Shown here: piece after piece, positions 45,671-59,155 of the stretch
How the letters are laid out: the number at the start of each line of letters is the position of its first letter
Numbering within the stretch: position 1 is the first letter of the stretch
Assembly (NCBI GenBank): GCA_910591455.2
Contig: OU342816.1
Location: forward strand, 4,110,476-4,174,475
Source: Pholis gunnellus
Taxonomy: Eukaryota; Chordata; Actinopteri; Perciformes; Pholidae
Direction of reading: 5' to 3'
Length of the DNA: 64,000 nt
The notes under the pieces: model-generated
What the model saw: the letters and a program-made list of their open reading frames with translations, nothing else
Databases searched by the model: none
Told to the model about the DNA's origin: nothing
Position numbers and translations under genes: made by a program

Positions 45671-48241
45671 TGATTCAGACCAAAGAAAATTGTCCATTCA
45701 ATTGTCAAGTGAATTTCATCAAACTTTTGAAATGTCGCAATAATTCTTTTTTTTCCCATCAATTGGTTTCCAGCGAATAAATTCAGTATGTGAGGCATAG
45801 TTTGGTCAGAAGTTGGCGTTATACGCTACACATCGGTGCGCCAGTATACACGGGGGAAGAAAAGGTTGCAAACCGGAACAAAACATGGCTCAACCATCTA
45901 ACCAACGGAGAGGGCTCTTCAGGAATTTGTTGAAACGGGGCAAGTTTAAATTTGTCTTTCTTGCCAGCTATTGTCAGCTCTCGCACGCAATAGAAATATC
46001 TGGGAAGAAGTCATGTGACTTAAATGCTCACTGGCGTCACAACAAAACCGTATCCCATTTAGCCGACAACTCTTTTTTGACGAAGGCAACCGAGCATAAA
46101 AGCATATTTTTTGCAAATAAGAAAGTTCTATCGAATTTCGTCGTTTCAATATAGCTTTTCTGATGCTATACTTCAAACATATACATATTAAAAATATGTG
46201 AACGAAAACACAGCTAGTGTCAGATGTGTGTTAGAATTGTTGGCATTGCTTTTATTGGTGTCAATTGTGTGAGATGAGTCACACATTTGCTCATTTCCAA
46301 AGGTTTGATTCTCTTAAGCACACCAGGTTTTTTTTTTGCATGACTGCGATAACATTCAGATAATAGATTGGGTCAAACATTAAAAAGAGAATATTGACAG
46401 TTTTTGACAAAAAAAAGGAAATAGGAAGCAGAGTTAATCATTCCCCTGGATCGACTGTTTTGAACCGTTATGGCACGTTGGAGGACCAGATTGTCTTTGT
46501 CTTTGTCTTTGCATGACGTGGCAGGTGAAAGGTAATCCCGCCGGCGGGGCAGCTCTGTTGGGGCTGCGTGACACAAAAGAACATGCCGGTTTGACGGGGA
46601 GGGGGGGGGGAGACGCCAACAATTAAGCCAGAATAATAAGTCGCAGTATAAAAGGTATAAAGGCAGAGAGGGTGGAGTCCACCGCTGTATTTTTACTGGC
46701 AGCAAAAGTAATCATTATGTTTGTGCCAAGATGTGTTCAGCAGAGAGACTCAGAGATTTTCCCCATTCTCTGGGACAACACCCTCAATGTTAACACGTAA
46801 TGTACTCTGCATGTGTATGCAACGGTGTCTCTTTGATCTGCATGTCATGAAGTACCAAGAAACGTGTTTGATGCAACTTACTGTGAATCTACAGTACAGC
46901 TTGTGTCTTTTAACATCCTTCATGTTTGTTAATAAAATGTGTATAACATGATGCTGAAGACATCCAGCATATTTACAAAAAAGAGCTATATTCAAAACCG
47001 CATAGTTTACTAGCAGTATATAAAAAATGTAGCATGTATATCCAAACAAAAGCTAAATCTGCAGCATGTTAATAATACCTTGATGTAGCACTGATTTTTT
47101 TTAGTATGCATCAGATAAGGGTACTGTGTCCCACAATGCAAAGCGCTATGGTCACAACAAGTTTTTAAAATTTCCGTTCTCTATTTTATCACTAAATTCA
47201 CTTCTGCGGATCTTCAGAGAACTCAACTTTGTAGATTGCCAATACTGGCAGGTTTACGAAAATGTATGGCGAACAAAAAAATGTTTCCAACATTTGAGGA
47301 GTACTGAAGCTCCACAAACTGGCTCGAGATACCGGTTTCATCGACAAGACGTTTTTATTGCCCGTTGACGGATGGTACGTTTGAACTATGTCCATTGAAA
47401 AATCCAATGGAACTTGCATTTATCTGGAATTACAATTAACCCACCACAAAAATGCAAATAACGCAACATCTACTTGATGCATTGGCACAAGGTTCCCAGA
47501 TGACGAATGTTAATGAATTTTCCTCTAGAGAAGCCACAGTGAGGTAGACATTTCTGCTTTGGGTTAAAATCCTCAACAACTATAGGATGGATTGCAATAA
47601 AACTGTACAGACTGTCAATATTACATTTTAAAGTATTGAAAAGAGCAAATCAGTCTTTTGCATATTTGCAACCTGTCCTGATGTTTACAGATTGTGATGT
47701 TGGCAGCAGCAGTGCAACAGGCTGTTCCCCTGCAGGTACTCAGATGACTCACCTGTTAATCTACCATCATTTTCCTTTTCATTTGGTGTTCAGGTACATT
47801 TCTTTGGCTTCGGTCTCCTGAACGTTCACCTGAGGGCCTGGTGAAGCTCGCTGCTCATTCCACAGTCGCAGCAGTAAAACTCCTGTTAAAACTTGTCTTG
47901 AGGATTCTGCAGCGCTGCCTGAAATCCTCACTGCAGGAAACAGGCACTGCAGAATGAAAGAGGCTTTGGTGTGGATTGTGCATTTGAACAGTTGATACAA
48001 AGGTTGAAAAACACTTACAAGAAACATCTTTTTACAGCTGTTAGTTTTTTTAAGTCATGACCATAGAAATAGAAGAGCAGATGAACGGACGTCAAACTGT
48101 TTTTCAACATTACAGCATGGTGGAATTCACAAGATAACTTGCCAGCTGTCTGCTAGTTAGCTTGCTAGCTGGCTAATCCCACCATGCTTTAATGCTACAC
48201 TGGTTATAGAATATGAGTCAAACAAAGTGTGTGTGGATGAA

Positions 48242-48314
48242 GATAATGTTTCATTTTACCGGCCCTTTGGAGGCAACCATTATGCCGATGCGGCCCCAGA
48301 GCAACAATGAGTTT
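48242..48314 (-). mobile_element. hAT terminus fragment (CAGGGGTGTCAAACTCA type)
   Basis: The minus strand begins CAGGGGTGTCAAACTCATTG and continues with GGGGCCGCATCGG and GGGCCGGTAAAA, which I recognise as one end of a common hAT-like vertebrate repeat. The other end is not seen. Confidence 0.5.
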
Positions 48315-48995
48315 GACACCCCTGCTGTAGTGTGTCTGTTTACCTCTGAAATGTTGCTCTAGGTTTTTACATTTTTGGCCAAAACGGAATGTGAATCATG
48401 GATTGTTTCAAGTCGTCAACTATCTTTCATAAGACTGTATTCAAGAGCATATGAAAAAAAGTGTATAATATGTTTTTACCAGTTGTACCAGTTGGTACGG
48501 TGATAGGTGGTGAAGAGGGTCGTGATCCACCTGTTTTATTATCGCCCTTTATAGTCTTGGAATGATCTGCAGACTAGACTCAATCTGAGTGAAAAAATGA
48601 TTTTGTCATGTCTTGATGCCTCGTTATCTGTTTCTGTTAACCTCCTTCGCTATGCAGAGACTTCCGTTTTTACTCCGTGTATTGATTTGTTGTTTCACTG
48701 TGCATATCAACGTTCTCGTCCAGGTAACCATTAGGGGTAGGGGAAAAAATCGATACAGCATATTATCACGATATTTTGCGTGGTGATATTGTATCGATAC
48801 ACGGAAGCCAAGTATCGATCTTTTCTTATATAAACTATAAACGTTTTGGTACTAGAAAAAAAAGAAAATTGCTTTTTCAGTCCACTAGATGGTGCTGAGT
48901 TGTTTTCTGGTGAGGTCAGAAGAGGTCCCGGGTCAGTGGGATTGGTAGGAAGTTGGTCAAAACAAAGATAGAGACATCGGAGAAAGAAATCAGAA

Positions 48996-49537
48996 ATGCA
49001 CCGTCCACGTTTGATTCAGACGTCTGGACTTATTTGGATTTTTTTTAACAAAGAAGGCCATTTTTTCACAGACACAGCTGTGCCCAAGCTCCACAGAGAA
49101 GTGCAGCTTAAAGTGAAGGAATCTTTGAGTACAGCAGAAAGAGTTGCATTAACTTGCGATGCGTTGACGTCAAGTGCAGTGGATTCCTATGTGACTATAA
49201 CAGCACAATATCTCACAGAGGACTGGCGACTGATATCTCTCAAACTAGAGCAGTACACGTAAGTCACACCGGGGCAAAAATGACAGACCTCCTGCTAAAT
49301 GCAGCACAAGAATGGGGGATTGCTGACAAAAACCTGGTGGTTGTAACCGACAACGCTTCTAACGTGGGTGTTGCCGTTGAGTTAGCGGGATTCCTGCATG
49401 TGAAGTGTTTCGCTCACATGCTCAACCTGGCCTCACAACGGGCGTTACATCTGCCAACAGCAGCTAGGCTCATGGGGAGAGTGCAGCGCATAACTGGCTC
49501 TCTGCCCTCGAGGTCCACGCATCGCAAGTTATACTGA
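48996..49537 (+). pseudogene. hAT (ZBED-like) transposase fragment, frameshifted
   Basis: Two overlapping frames read like one transposase. The first ends in VALTCDALTSSAVDSYVTIT and a short extension; the second continues with VSHTGAKMTDLLLNAAQEWG, then VVTDNASNV and HVKCFAHMLNLASQRAL, ending at a stop. The DNAS and CFAHxLNLA motifs belong to the RNaseH-like core of hAT transposases. The switch of frame near 49240-49260 and the absence of the N-terminal zinc finger and C-terminal dimerisation region mark it as a dead, partial copy. Confidence 0.8.
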
Positions 49538-49843
49538 GTTATATAACTCTTATATCGTACTTATATAAGTTATAGACACGTTTGCATTCAGTTAAGTTGG
49601 ACTATGTAGACTGTAAAACAAACAGTTTGTCAGGTGCAACATTTATGACAGGTTTTTATGACAGTGTTGGTCAGTCTGTCTGCTTGACAATCCCATTTTG
49701 CTGCAATAAAATTGATTGAAGTGAGATGAACAGATTGAAAACTATCTTATTAGATAAAACATGTTGATACAGTTTTCTTTGGGGACATAATTTGCAGTTA
49801 AAAAAAGTAATAATTCGCAATATATAATATATAATAATACCGC

Positions 49844-50172
49844 AGTATCGTGATAATATCGTATTGTGACCTAAGTATCGTGATAATATCGTATTGTCGC
49901 CTAAGTATCGTGATAATATCGTATCGTGGCCTAAGTATCGTGATAATATCGTATTGTGACCTAAGTATTGTGATAATATCGTATCGTGACATAAGTATTG
50001 GGATATCGTACCATGGCCTAAGTATCGGGATAATATCGTATCGTGACCTAAGTATCGTGATAATATCGTATTGTGACCTAAGTATCGTGATATCGTATCG
50101 TGACCTAAGTATCGTGATAATATCGTATCGTGACCTAAGTATTGTGATAATATCGTATCGTGATATTATCGT
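49844..50172. repeat. 30-bp tandem array inside the hAT element
   Basis: About eleven units resembling CGTGATAATATCGTATCGTG plus ACCTAAGTAT; some units lack a short ATAAT segment. The array lies at the right end of the hAT element, as subterminal repeats often do in this superfamily. It produces long spurious open frames on both strands. Confidence 0.85.
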
Positions 50173-52131
50173 ATCGCGGGATCTCTGGTGATTCCCACCC
50201 CTAGTAACCATCGTAATAGAGATTTATTATATTATTTATTTTAAATCTCAATTGGTTTTACCTGAAGAAATAGAGGATGAATAAATAAATGAATTGTGTC
50301 ATGTGACTTGTTGTTTGTTGTGTCGGAGAACAGAGTGTTATCTAAAAGATCTTCAAAGACATGGCCGAGTATTCAGATCATTCCAACAATGTGAGTGTGA
50401 CGTGAGAGTTCACAACGAGACTTCTATTTTTATTTTTCTCTGCAGGGTTATTTCCATAATCTTGTCAGACATGTATCATAACAATCTGAGCCTGTCAGTG
50501 GCAACAACATGAATATTTAGTGGACGTACGTTGACGGAGCGATTATGATACAAAAACATGAGATAATAGGGTCCAGGTTAAAGTCACCTATTGAGGTATC
50601 TACCCAACTTTAACCTGAGCAGAGCTCCAATCAGCTGGAAGAAGTGAAAACACCTGCGTGTGTGTACAAATGATGGAAAATCAGTGAAATCAGGTGTGTG
50701 GGGACATGCAGGAGGTTGCAGGACAAACGATATGATTGTCAGAATGAGCAGAGGGAGAATTCACATGAAGAAGAAAGGAGGGTCATCAGAGAGGATTCAG
50801 ATCAGCTGGTCTGACTGAGACTAATTCTATAAGTTTGTGTCAGTCAGCCAGTCTCTTCTTCTCTCCTCTGGCCTCCAGAAGGGTTTGATCAGATTTTCTT
50901 TTATATTTATATTTTATATGATATGAATCCTCTTCAAGTCCCAACTCCGGTGTTCTCTCCCCTTGTTGTCATTCATTTAGAAAAAAACTGTTTGAAAAAA
51001 GTCCCAAATAATCACAAAGTTGCTCAAACTGAAAAATGACACTCTTATTTTCGCACACTGGTCTTTTTGTGATCTATCGAAAAAAAAGCTTTTTAATTTT
51101 CTTCGACATTTTTATTTTACGAGTCTGTAATTCCAGAATGATCCTTCAATGTTCACAAGAAGTTTCATAAAAGAACGCTAGACTTTGTTGCTAATTAAAG
51201 GGAAACTAGAGGCCGTGTTCGATTGGTGAGCCTTGATTTAATTTCAAGAATAGTTTCAACAGTAAACACAAGAGCATGTAGAACTGTTCAACATTAGAAC
51301 TTATCAGATGAAACATGTTTGGAAAGGGAATCTGAAAGAAAGCATAATTTCTTTGTTTTTCTTGGATCACCTGTGCAGAGACTTCAGAAGCGACAGTAGA
51401 AAATAAAAACTGGGGCAACAAGATCCGCTGTCTGAGGTCAGAGTGAGGATCCTTTTGTCCTCGCGGTCGGACCGGTATGTCTGAGTTTAGGCGTTGTTGT
51501 TTAAACCGTTTATATTTATGGGACAGTGCTGCTGATGAAAGCGGCCTGCACAGCATGCCATGCCCAGCTGACACATGAGGAGGTGGAAAAGGGAAAGCAG
51601 CCAACAGAGCTGTCAAAACAACCTTCAGCGGCTGCAGACTGTCGCTCAGACATGAAGGGATCAGATCGGACAACACCAACCAAACCCACAAAGCACTGAA
51701 GCATGATAATAAGACCAGCGGTCTGGAGGACTCGGCTCTCTACATCTACGTTTATTTACCTGTGAACAAATGAGAGTGTTTTGGGAGAGAGGATACAGAT
51801 CAAGAGTTTCTATAAACACAACTTCCTTTCAGAAGAAGAGACAATAATAAAGATCGGCTTTGTCAAATGAAAGAGTGTCTTCATTTAAAAGCCGTTGGAA
51901 AAACTTTTTCAGCTCTTGGCGTCCTGGAGCTGCATGCCTCGGGCACGACAGAAAGACGGTGAACGCCTTCAACGGGTGCCAATTTATAAATGCATTAACA
52001 ATTACATGGGGCAGTAAGACAGTATACTTTATCATAATAAGACACTTAACTTGTTCTTTTTGCCATACTTTTTTATGAATCCTTCGTGGGAACATTCAGT
52101 TATTTTTACTTTGCACACACAGACCTGAAGG

Positions 52132-52187
52132 ACATGCTTAGGATGCTTGGGATGTTTAGGATGCTTAGGATGCTTAGGATGCTCGGA
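52132..52187 (+). repeat. 10-bp tandem repeat (TTAGGATGCT)
   Basis: Five to six units of GCTTAGGATGC-type sequence, with variants GCTTGGGATG and TTTAGGATGC. Confidence 0.85.
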
Positions 52188-53738
52188 GCAGTTGGGTCTC
52201 AGGGAACCTGTCCAGCCGTCCAGTTCTTGGTCTGAGCTTGGACTTAACTCCAGTCGAGTCCTCAGAAACTGAGCAGCGGTGTGTCCTCAGTCCTCTGAGG
52301 TAGTTAACCGAACAGTAAAAACGTTGTCTCATCACACAGAGGTAACATAAAGAGGATGCAGCCTCCTCATTAACGCCTGATTGACACACTTTGTGTTACA
52401 AATGTCCCACCTTGACAGCGTGCTCTGAGAAGTACAGATCGAATAATCTCACCTTTTGGGAGTTTTCTTCAGATAGTTGTCTGTATCCCCATAGTAACAA
52501 CACCGTTAATAGCTGATTCAGCAACATGTATGTAGTTTAATTCACCTCACTAGCAGTGTTTCCACCCATTGCACGTTTTGAAGTGTTGCATTAGAAAATG
52601 GAAATACAGGATAAAAGCTTCCTCAATAACGCATAAAGGTTTATAATATATATATTAATATCGTCTTTGCCTCTGGGCAACATGAAACATGACCAACACT
52701 CACACATTCCCCTAAAGTCTGTGAGCGTTTAGTTGTGTCCCGCTCCGAGTGTCTAACGCTCTCTGGCCGACATTTTGAACCCTTTATGAACTCTTTACGT
52801 AAATCCGCTTTTCTGCAGACTTTGCCCAAGGGAATTACCCACAATTCATAGCAATGGGACGTTAAACAAGGAGTTACCAGGGGAAGCATGGAGATGTACA
52901 CAGAGAGGACGGCACTGGGTGAAGCATTATTGAAGTATATTATTTGACAATTACCTCATTTCGTAACACACGTGCCTGGAAGTAAGGGAGTAAAACATAT
53001 AAAACTAATTTATTTTCAAGGCCTCACAGTCTCTCACATTCACATTCACTTAGAAGTCCCTAAGGGTTCAGGGTTTAGGGCTTTGGGGGGACTTTGGGAT
53101 TGGGCCTTTTCTTTTGTTTCTGTTTCTAACTTCTACTTCTTCTTCTTCTTCTTCTCCTGTGTTTACTGGTAGATTACAGCCATGCGGGAGCCTACAACAC
53201 CAACCTCTGACCAAACTACGCTGTAGCAGAGTTAATTTGCTCCACAATGGCTACTACTTTCTTCTGTGACAAATCAAAAAAGCACTTAAAGTTCTCTTGA
53301 CTAACGGCAGTGAGCGGTTTGAAACCTGTCTGAACCAATGTTTGTGACAGAGTTCACTGAGTCACAGTGAGTGGGCTGTAGAGACACAGAGAGTTGTCAT
53401 TGGTTGCACAATTGTAATAAACCTGGAACGTTAACTTTATCTGTCCAGTTCCAGTGTTTTATTAAATCATAGCCTGCTCTTAAACTCTGCACAAACATCC
53501 TTTAAGACTCCTCTGACTCTCTCCACTAAACTAACAGTTCACCGGTGTGATCCACGACGTGATCTTTGTTTCGCAGGTCGCCAAATTACAAAGCGGCAAA
53601 GTTCTCGTTCTTTATTGCGTTTATATGGTTCGTGTGTCTGTCTCCGTCTGAATGCAACACTGACGCCATGTGTTAATGATTGGCCTGATCATGACTGCAG
53701 GAGGCTAATAAACCCAAGTAGAGAGTTTCATTCAGAGC

Positions 53739-53875
<137 letters not shown>

Positions 53876-54139
53876 AAGAGCTTTTTATGACTCTATTCAT
53901 GCACTTTATTCTCTACGCTTTTTATTCATTAACCTAGTTTGATCTCCGTGTTCTCCTTTTTGAGTTGCAAATAAAGGAGCGTATTCGTTTCTTTTTGTTA
54001 ACATATGTCAGTAACTTTTTAAGAGAATAAATAGCATTTTAAATGAGCTAGTTATTATGATTATTATATTTGTATTAGTATTATATTATTTGTATGAGTT
54101 TGTTTTTGTAATAGCATTTTATATTTGTATTATTATTTT

Positions 54140-54144
<5 letters not shown>

Positions 54145-54197
<53 letters not shown>

Positions 54198-54198
54198 T
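54145..54198 (+). repeat. (TTA)n microsatellite
   Basis: About eighteen uninterrupted TTA units, just beyond the candidate end of klf8. Confidence 0.9.
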
Positions 54199-54434
54199 AG
54201 ATATTTCTGCGTCCTGAGTTGGATGTTTCTGTCTTTTTGTCCGCTCTGGTGAGATTGCCGGTGCCGGTGCTCCCTCTCCTGGAGGAGAGAGATGCTGAGT
54301 GATCCTCTGGGACAACCTTTAGTCCAGAATGTCTGATTAGAAGTGTGATAAGAAGTCAAATAGGAATGTGTTCAACGCATTCATTCATAATAAACCACAG
54401 AGACAGCAGGCGTTAAATTGCACCAAAAACATGT

Positions 54435-54440
54435 TTTATT
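54435..54440 (-). terminator. Candidate distal poly(A) signal of klf8
   Basis: TTTATT on the plus strand reads AATAAA in the klf8 direction, about 4.5 kb after its stop. A nearer signal at 55202-55207 is an alternative. Choice between them is by position only. Confidence 0.3.
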
Positions 54441-57400
54441 CTATAAAAGAAGGAGGAGGGGTCAGATAATCACAACTGTACAGGGAGAAACTGACTTTTA
54501 AACACTGAGTCACAGTATCAAAAAGCTCACGTTTTCCTCACTGATCTTTACACATTTGTTCTGTACAAATACAAAAAAACAAAACAAAAAATATTATTAA
54601 TAATTGTATTATTATAATGATAACTGCATTGCACTGAGTAAATATAGTACTGGCCCATAAGTTACTGCATTCAATAGAAAATACCTAAACTTTGTGATTT
54701 GCAGAGGTGAGTCGAGGCACTCGCACAGACTCGGTCAGTGGACTCGATCCCGCACAGCTCTCATGTTTCACCGTCTGTTCGCAGAGCAACATTCCCGCTT
54801 TGCACAAGAACAGAATATTTAGAAGAATACCGAGGAGGAAAACAAGCTCGCACAAACCGCCAAAAAAAAAACTAGAAGCAGGAATAAACACAAACACATG
54901 CATCGGCCTCCCTGCAACACCGACACCAGACTTAGTCTGAGGAGTAACAACTCTCAGTGTCTCTGTGTACAAAATAGCACATTGTTGCTGCTGATCAGTG
55001 TGCTTGTAAAGCGATTATCAAGAACAGGTACACAAGGACCCAAAGGTGTGCTACGTGGGCTAAATAAAGTAAATCAAACATTGTTGAACATTCTGTGTTT
55101 TTAATTTCTTCAATGTCTGAAAATCAATTGAGAGAAATATTCATAAGCATGTTTTAATTGTGGAAAGTGGATTTGTGAAGACTGTAGTGGGTTGTTTCCT
55201 GTTTATTGTAAGAAAACAACAGAGAGCTGCAGCGATGACGTGTTTCTGTAGTCCAACAGGAAGTCAGCATCACTGGTTCCCCCCACAAACAGCCAATGGG
55301 ATTCTTTCATTGGATTTTGGATTATTGCAGAAAATAATCTGTGTCAAACAAACACCAGAGGGGCGTTCACTGACCTGTTTTATAATCGGAGAACTAAAAG
55401 GTTAAAATCTCTCCAGCTTGTGTTTAAACTATTTCAGACGTCTGAACAAAAACAAGTGTAAAAAATGCTGAGTCACTTCCTGGTTTTAGGACTCGTTCCT
55501 GCAGCACTCTATGAACAGTTTGGATATGTTTAGAAAATATGAGTTTAAAACAGACAATCAAAACCAAAATAACCACAAACATATATATTTTTTTCTGACC
55601 TGAATTTTTTCTCACCCAAAATCCACCAAATCTCACATTTCACTGCTTTTTGTGATATTTTAAATGAGGTCTAGTGCAGAAACGTCAAGCTCTGTTTTTA
55701 ATAATAAATGGGTCCTTAATTAATACCCCCCCCCCCCCCCCCCCACAGTCTCAAACACACTGACATGCTCACCAACGTCACTAGTAGAAAACAGGAAGGC
55801 TACTCTCCATGCAACAAGTGTGCACAACACAAGTGGGACCAATTCTTTTTTTGTTTTTAAGAAACTACGAAAACAAATGTCTTATTAGATTTGAAAAGAA
55901 CCGACACATGATGGAACACATTTCATCAAACCAACAGAGGAGGAAGAAGAACGAAAAAGATTTTTTCACATTATCTAGTCAGTGTTAAAAATAGAAATTC
56001 ACCCGTTACATTTACTCTGCACTTTTTGATTATATACATTTATGTACATGGATTTATCTTAATTATTTGTCATTGTCCTTAATGTCTTTATCAACAGTTT
56101 ACAAAAGAAAGAAAATTGCAATCAAATGCATATACTCTTCTAGAAAGATGTGCTTAGTAACGATGTTTCTTTTTAGTTGAAGCGAGGGGGGGGGGGGACT
56201 TTGCTCTGCACTGCAAAAGAAAAAGAACTAAATCCCTCCAAACAAGTCACTCAATTTAGCTCAGATTAAACCAGATTCAGTGACTTTTGCTGGTCTTTTT
56301 TTTTGCAGTGCACAGAGTGAACGCTGACGTCATGCACTCAGCTCACAGAACCTGAACCTCCATCTCAGCTGAGGCTGCTCTCGCTTTCTAGCTTCTGAAA
56401 TGACGACAACGGTGACTCCGAACGGCGTTGCACGATTTCTTTTTTAAAGGATTTCAGGTTTGTGATCACGCGCTCGGCCCCTCCACTTTAGTCCCGAGCT
56501 CTCGGTCCTCAGCTCTGAGGTGGTGCTTCTGTCCAGGCTTCTACGCACCCGGAGGTTCTTTTGTGAGCCGCGTACCAGCAGCTGTAGGGCTCTACTGCTG
56601 AGTTCAGAGGAGCGAGGTCTGCGTTATGTTGCATATTCAAGTTCAGCCCCCTGAAGACGTCGACCCGTTCGGGTCAGAGGGTCAACTCTGTTCCAGCTGA
56701 ATGCACCTTTCAGCTCAGGAGAGATATGAAGTGTTGAGGTTCAAGACAACAAAACTCCTTCATCAGGAAGGAGTTTGTTGAGGCGTTTAAAAGTTCTGAA
56801 AAACAAACTCAGCTGAAAGAGAATTGACCCCCCCGGCGGAAATGCTAGTGAGGAGAGTGCTTACGTTCCCCCGTGGCCCGACACACACAGTGCCTGGTTT
56901 TTCTCCCAGAACCACCGACAGACGGCCATGTTGGCCCCATGAAGCCCCATGAAGCCCCGGAGCAAATACTCCACATTGTCGGCTGTTTTTCAGCTGAAGG
57001 GGGGCGTTCGCTTTCTGCTGCTTCGATTCAAAAATTGGCTAAATGTTTGTGTGAAATGAGACAATATTAAAACCAGATTTCCTTCATTTCCTTCACTTTT
57101 TGTATTATTCTTTCTCTTCTGTTCTTGGCAAACAGTCTAAAAGCTTTAAATCTGCTGTTTTTTTAAATAAAATAAAGCAACGCAGCAGATTTTTGTCTCC
57201 AGATTAAAATGTGCCAACACACCTTTAAACTTCCTGGTTCTGGTTTGGAAACACTAAGTCCTTTCTCCAGAGAGCAAGACTCTCGGCTCTTCGGGGGCCA
57301 AAGCGCCGTCGGTCTGTGGTTCTGGGTTCGCCCGTACAGATTGACTTCAGGTATTAAGGCTCGACGGGCAAGAGGTAAAACAACAAGTGCCCGGAACACA

Positions 57401-57443
57401 CACTCGTAAAAATCTTAAATTCTGATCATGTGTTTGTCTCAAA

Positions 57444-57448
<5 letters not shown>

Positions 57449-57514
<66 letters not shown>
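57449..57514 (+). repeat. (CA)n microsatellite in the probable klf8 3'UTR
   Basis: 66 bp of CA, reading (UG)n in the klf8 transcript. Confidence 0.95.
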
Positions 57515-57521
<7 letters not shown>

Positions 57522-58973
57522 ACTCAGAAAAGCTCCCCTAATTCCCTGCGCGAGAGTTTTTACTTGTAATCTCAAACTATTTGTGTCCTCTTGTCTTTTT
57601 CACAGCCTCACGACACAACAAAAGGTTTTTTTTTAAAGGATGCCATTTTGTTAAGAGTGGCACACCTGGCGGAGAAGGAAGGAGAGAAAGAAGACGACTG
57701 AAGGCCATATTTGATAAAACGACAGCAACGACGACGCAAACAAAGCAAATACTGTAATCGAAGAGCGATCGGGAAGGTGTGTGCGGGGGGGGGGGGGGAC
57801 GCAAACAACAATAGTTTGATTGATACAATTAAAACAAAAGTAATCTTTATAAAGTTCACAGTCTTGTAGCTCCCTGTACCAGGAGAAAGGGGGGGGGGCA
57901 GTTTGACGTCACTTCAGCTGCTGAGAGAACGGCTCACCTCATGCACACACACACACACGCACACACACACACTCGCACACTGACGGGAAGCCTTCACCTT
58001 CAAGACATGTCTCCAAAAGTTTTGGTTTGTTTTAGAGCCTTTTTTATGAAACAGGACCTTAAGAGAGCTCGTTTCCACTGTATCTGGAAAACGAGCCGAT
58101 CCAAAAGGAGTGCTGCGGGGTCCATGTTTTTAGGAGCCAGTCCTGCAGCACTCAACAAAACCAGGACTACGTTGGTGGACTGATAGATAGAGAGAACGTC
58201 CACCTGCACACGGACATTTTTAATTTGGGCTCAGGAACTCTGAGCTGGGAACTGAATTGTAATACTTTTTTTTGGTTTTTGGTACCAACCGAAATGTGTC
58301 CACAGCACCAAACCTGTCGTCTTATGTAAGTATTCTTTGATCAGATCGCTCCCGATGTGGACCGATCATTTTGCCACAGTTCAAAGTGAACAGGGTCAGA
58401 GAGAAAGGCAAAGTTCTTGTTCCTGAAAAAGGTTCCTGTGGAGCGATGGGTCCAACAAATCCATCAAATATGACATTTTGACTCTGAGTCACTGTGGACA
58501 CGTTTGGGCAGCTGAAGTGACATCACTCCTCTTCTGTTTTTAGTTCAAAAATACTCCTCTTCCTCCTCTTTTTCCTCCCCCTCTCCTTTGGATAGTTGCG
58601 TGTGATGGATGGATCCTTCTCTGTCGGGGGAGGAGAGCTGGAGTCGGAGGGCAGGAAGGGGGGGGGGGGGGGTCTGTTGGATGGACGGTGATGATGATGA
58701 TGATGATGATGTGTTGAAACACACACGGTAAAAATCCCCAAACCTCTACTGCGCACACACGCACACACACACACATTCCTGATATTCCTGCGGTTTCAAG
58801 ATGAAGAAGAAGAGGAGGAGGAGGAGGATGATGAAGGAGGTACGGTGTCCTTTTATATCGGCTGCAGGAGGTGAGGTTCATGGGGGGATTGGGGGGCACT
58901 GGTACAAGATGTGCTGTGAGGGATTTCAAGGGGTAAGAGGTTGGCTTTGGAGGGGAGGTTGTTGGGTGAGAGT

Positions 58974-59155
58974 TCACATCATGACGTGGCGGCGGCGGTG
59001 CAGGGAGAGGTGGTCGGACCGGGAGAAGGAGCGGTCGCACTCAGTGCAGCGGAAAGGTTTGATTCCGGTGTGCTTGCGGAAATGCCGGGTGAGCTCGTCG
59101 GAGCGGGCGAAGCGCCAGGTGCAGCCCTCCCAGGTGCAGTGGTAGGGTTTCTCTC
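58974..59155 (-). CDS. klf8: klf8 terminal coding exon (zinc fingers 2 and 3)
   Basis: 182 nt with acceptor CTTCCTCCAG on the minus strand. It encodes the TGEKP linker, CTWEGCTWRFARSDELTRH, KPFRCTECDRSFSRSDHLSLH and the end RRRHVMM with a TGA stop. All eight zinc ligands of the two fingers are intact. The splice position inside the TGEKP linker is the same as in klf5, a shared KLF-family intron. Confidence 0.94.

Larger units (their letters stand above)
48732..50203. mobile_element. hAT-superfamily DNA transposon, degenerate, with 8-bp target duplication
   Basis: A 1472-bp insertion bounded by a perfect 8-bp direct repeat, GTAACCAT (48724-48731 and 50204-50211). The ends form short inverted repeats: TAGGGGTAGGGG on the left and CCCACCCCTA on the right. 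An 8-bp duplication is diagnostic of hAT elements. Inside are a broken ZBED-type transposase fragment and, near the right end, a subterminal array of about 30-bp units. It lies between the 3' ends of klf5 and klf8. Confidence 0.88.
54435..58973 (-). other. Probable klf8 3'UTR
   Basis: Sequence after the klf8 stop on the minus strand. Minus-strand AATAAA signals lie at 55202-55207 and 54435-54440. Pumilio-type motifs occur at 56031-56038 and 56041-56048. The region also holds poly-C/poly-G runs (55727-55744, 56188-56199, 57784-57799, 58658-58672), CA repeats (57449-57514, 57941-57971) and a triplet repeat (58690-58712). A 3'UTR of several kilobases is common in this family, but the end is not proved. 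Confidence 0.4.

Noticed and set aside
45813..46154. 113-codon open frame downstream of klf5
   Set aside because: No recognisable domain; surrounding sequence looks like a diverged repeat.
49844..50172. CRISPR-like array
   Set aside because: Units follow each other without unique spacers, the host is a vertebrate, and the array lies inside a transposon.
49798..50211. Long open frames on both strands with repeated SIVIISY / YDIITILRS peptides
   Set aside because: They are translations of the 30-bp tandem array in the hAT element.
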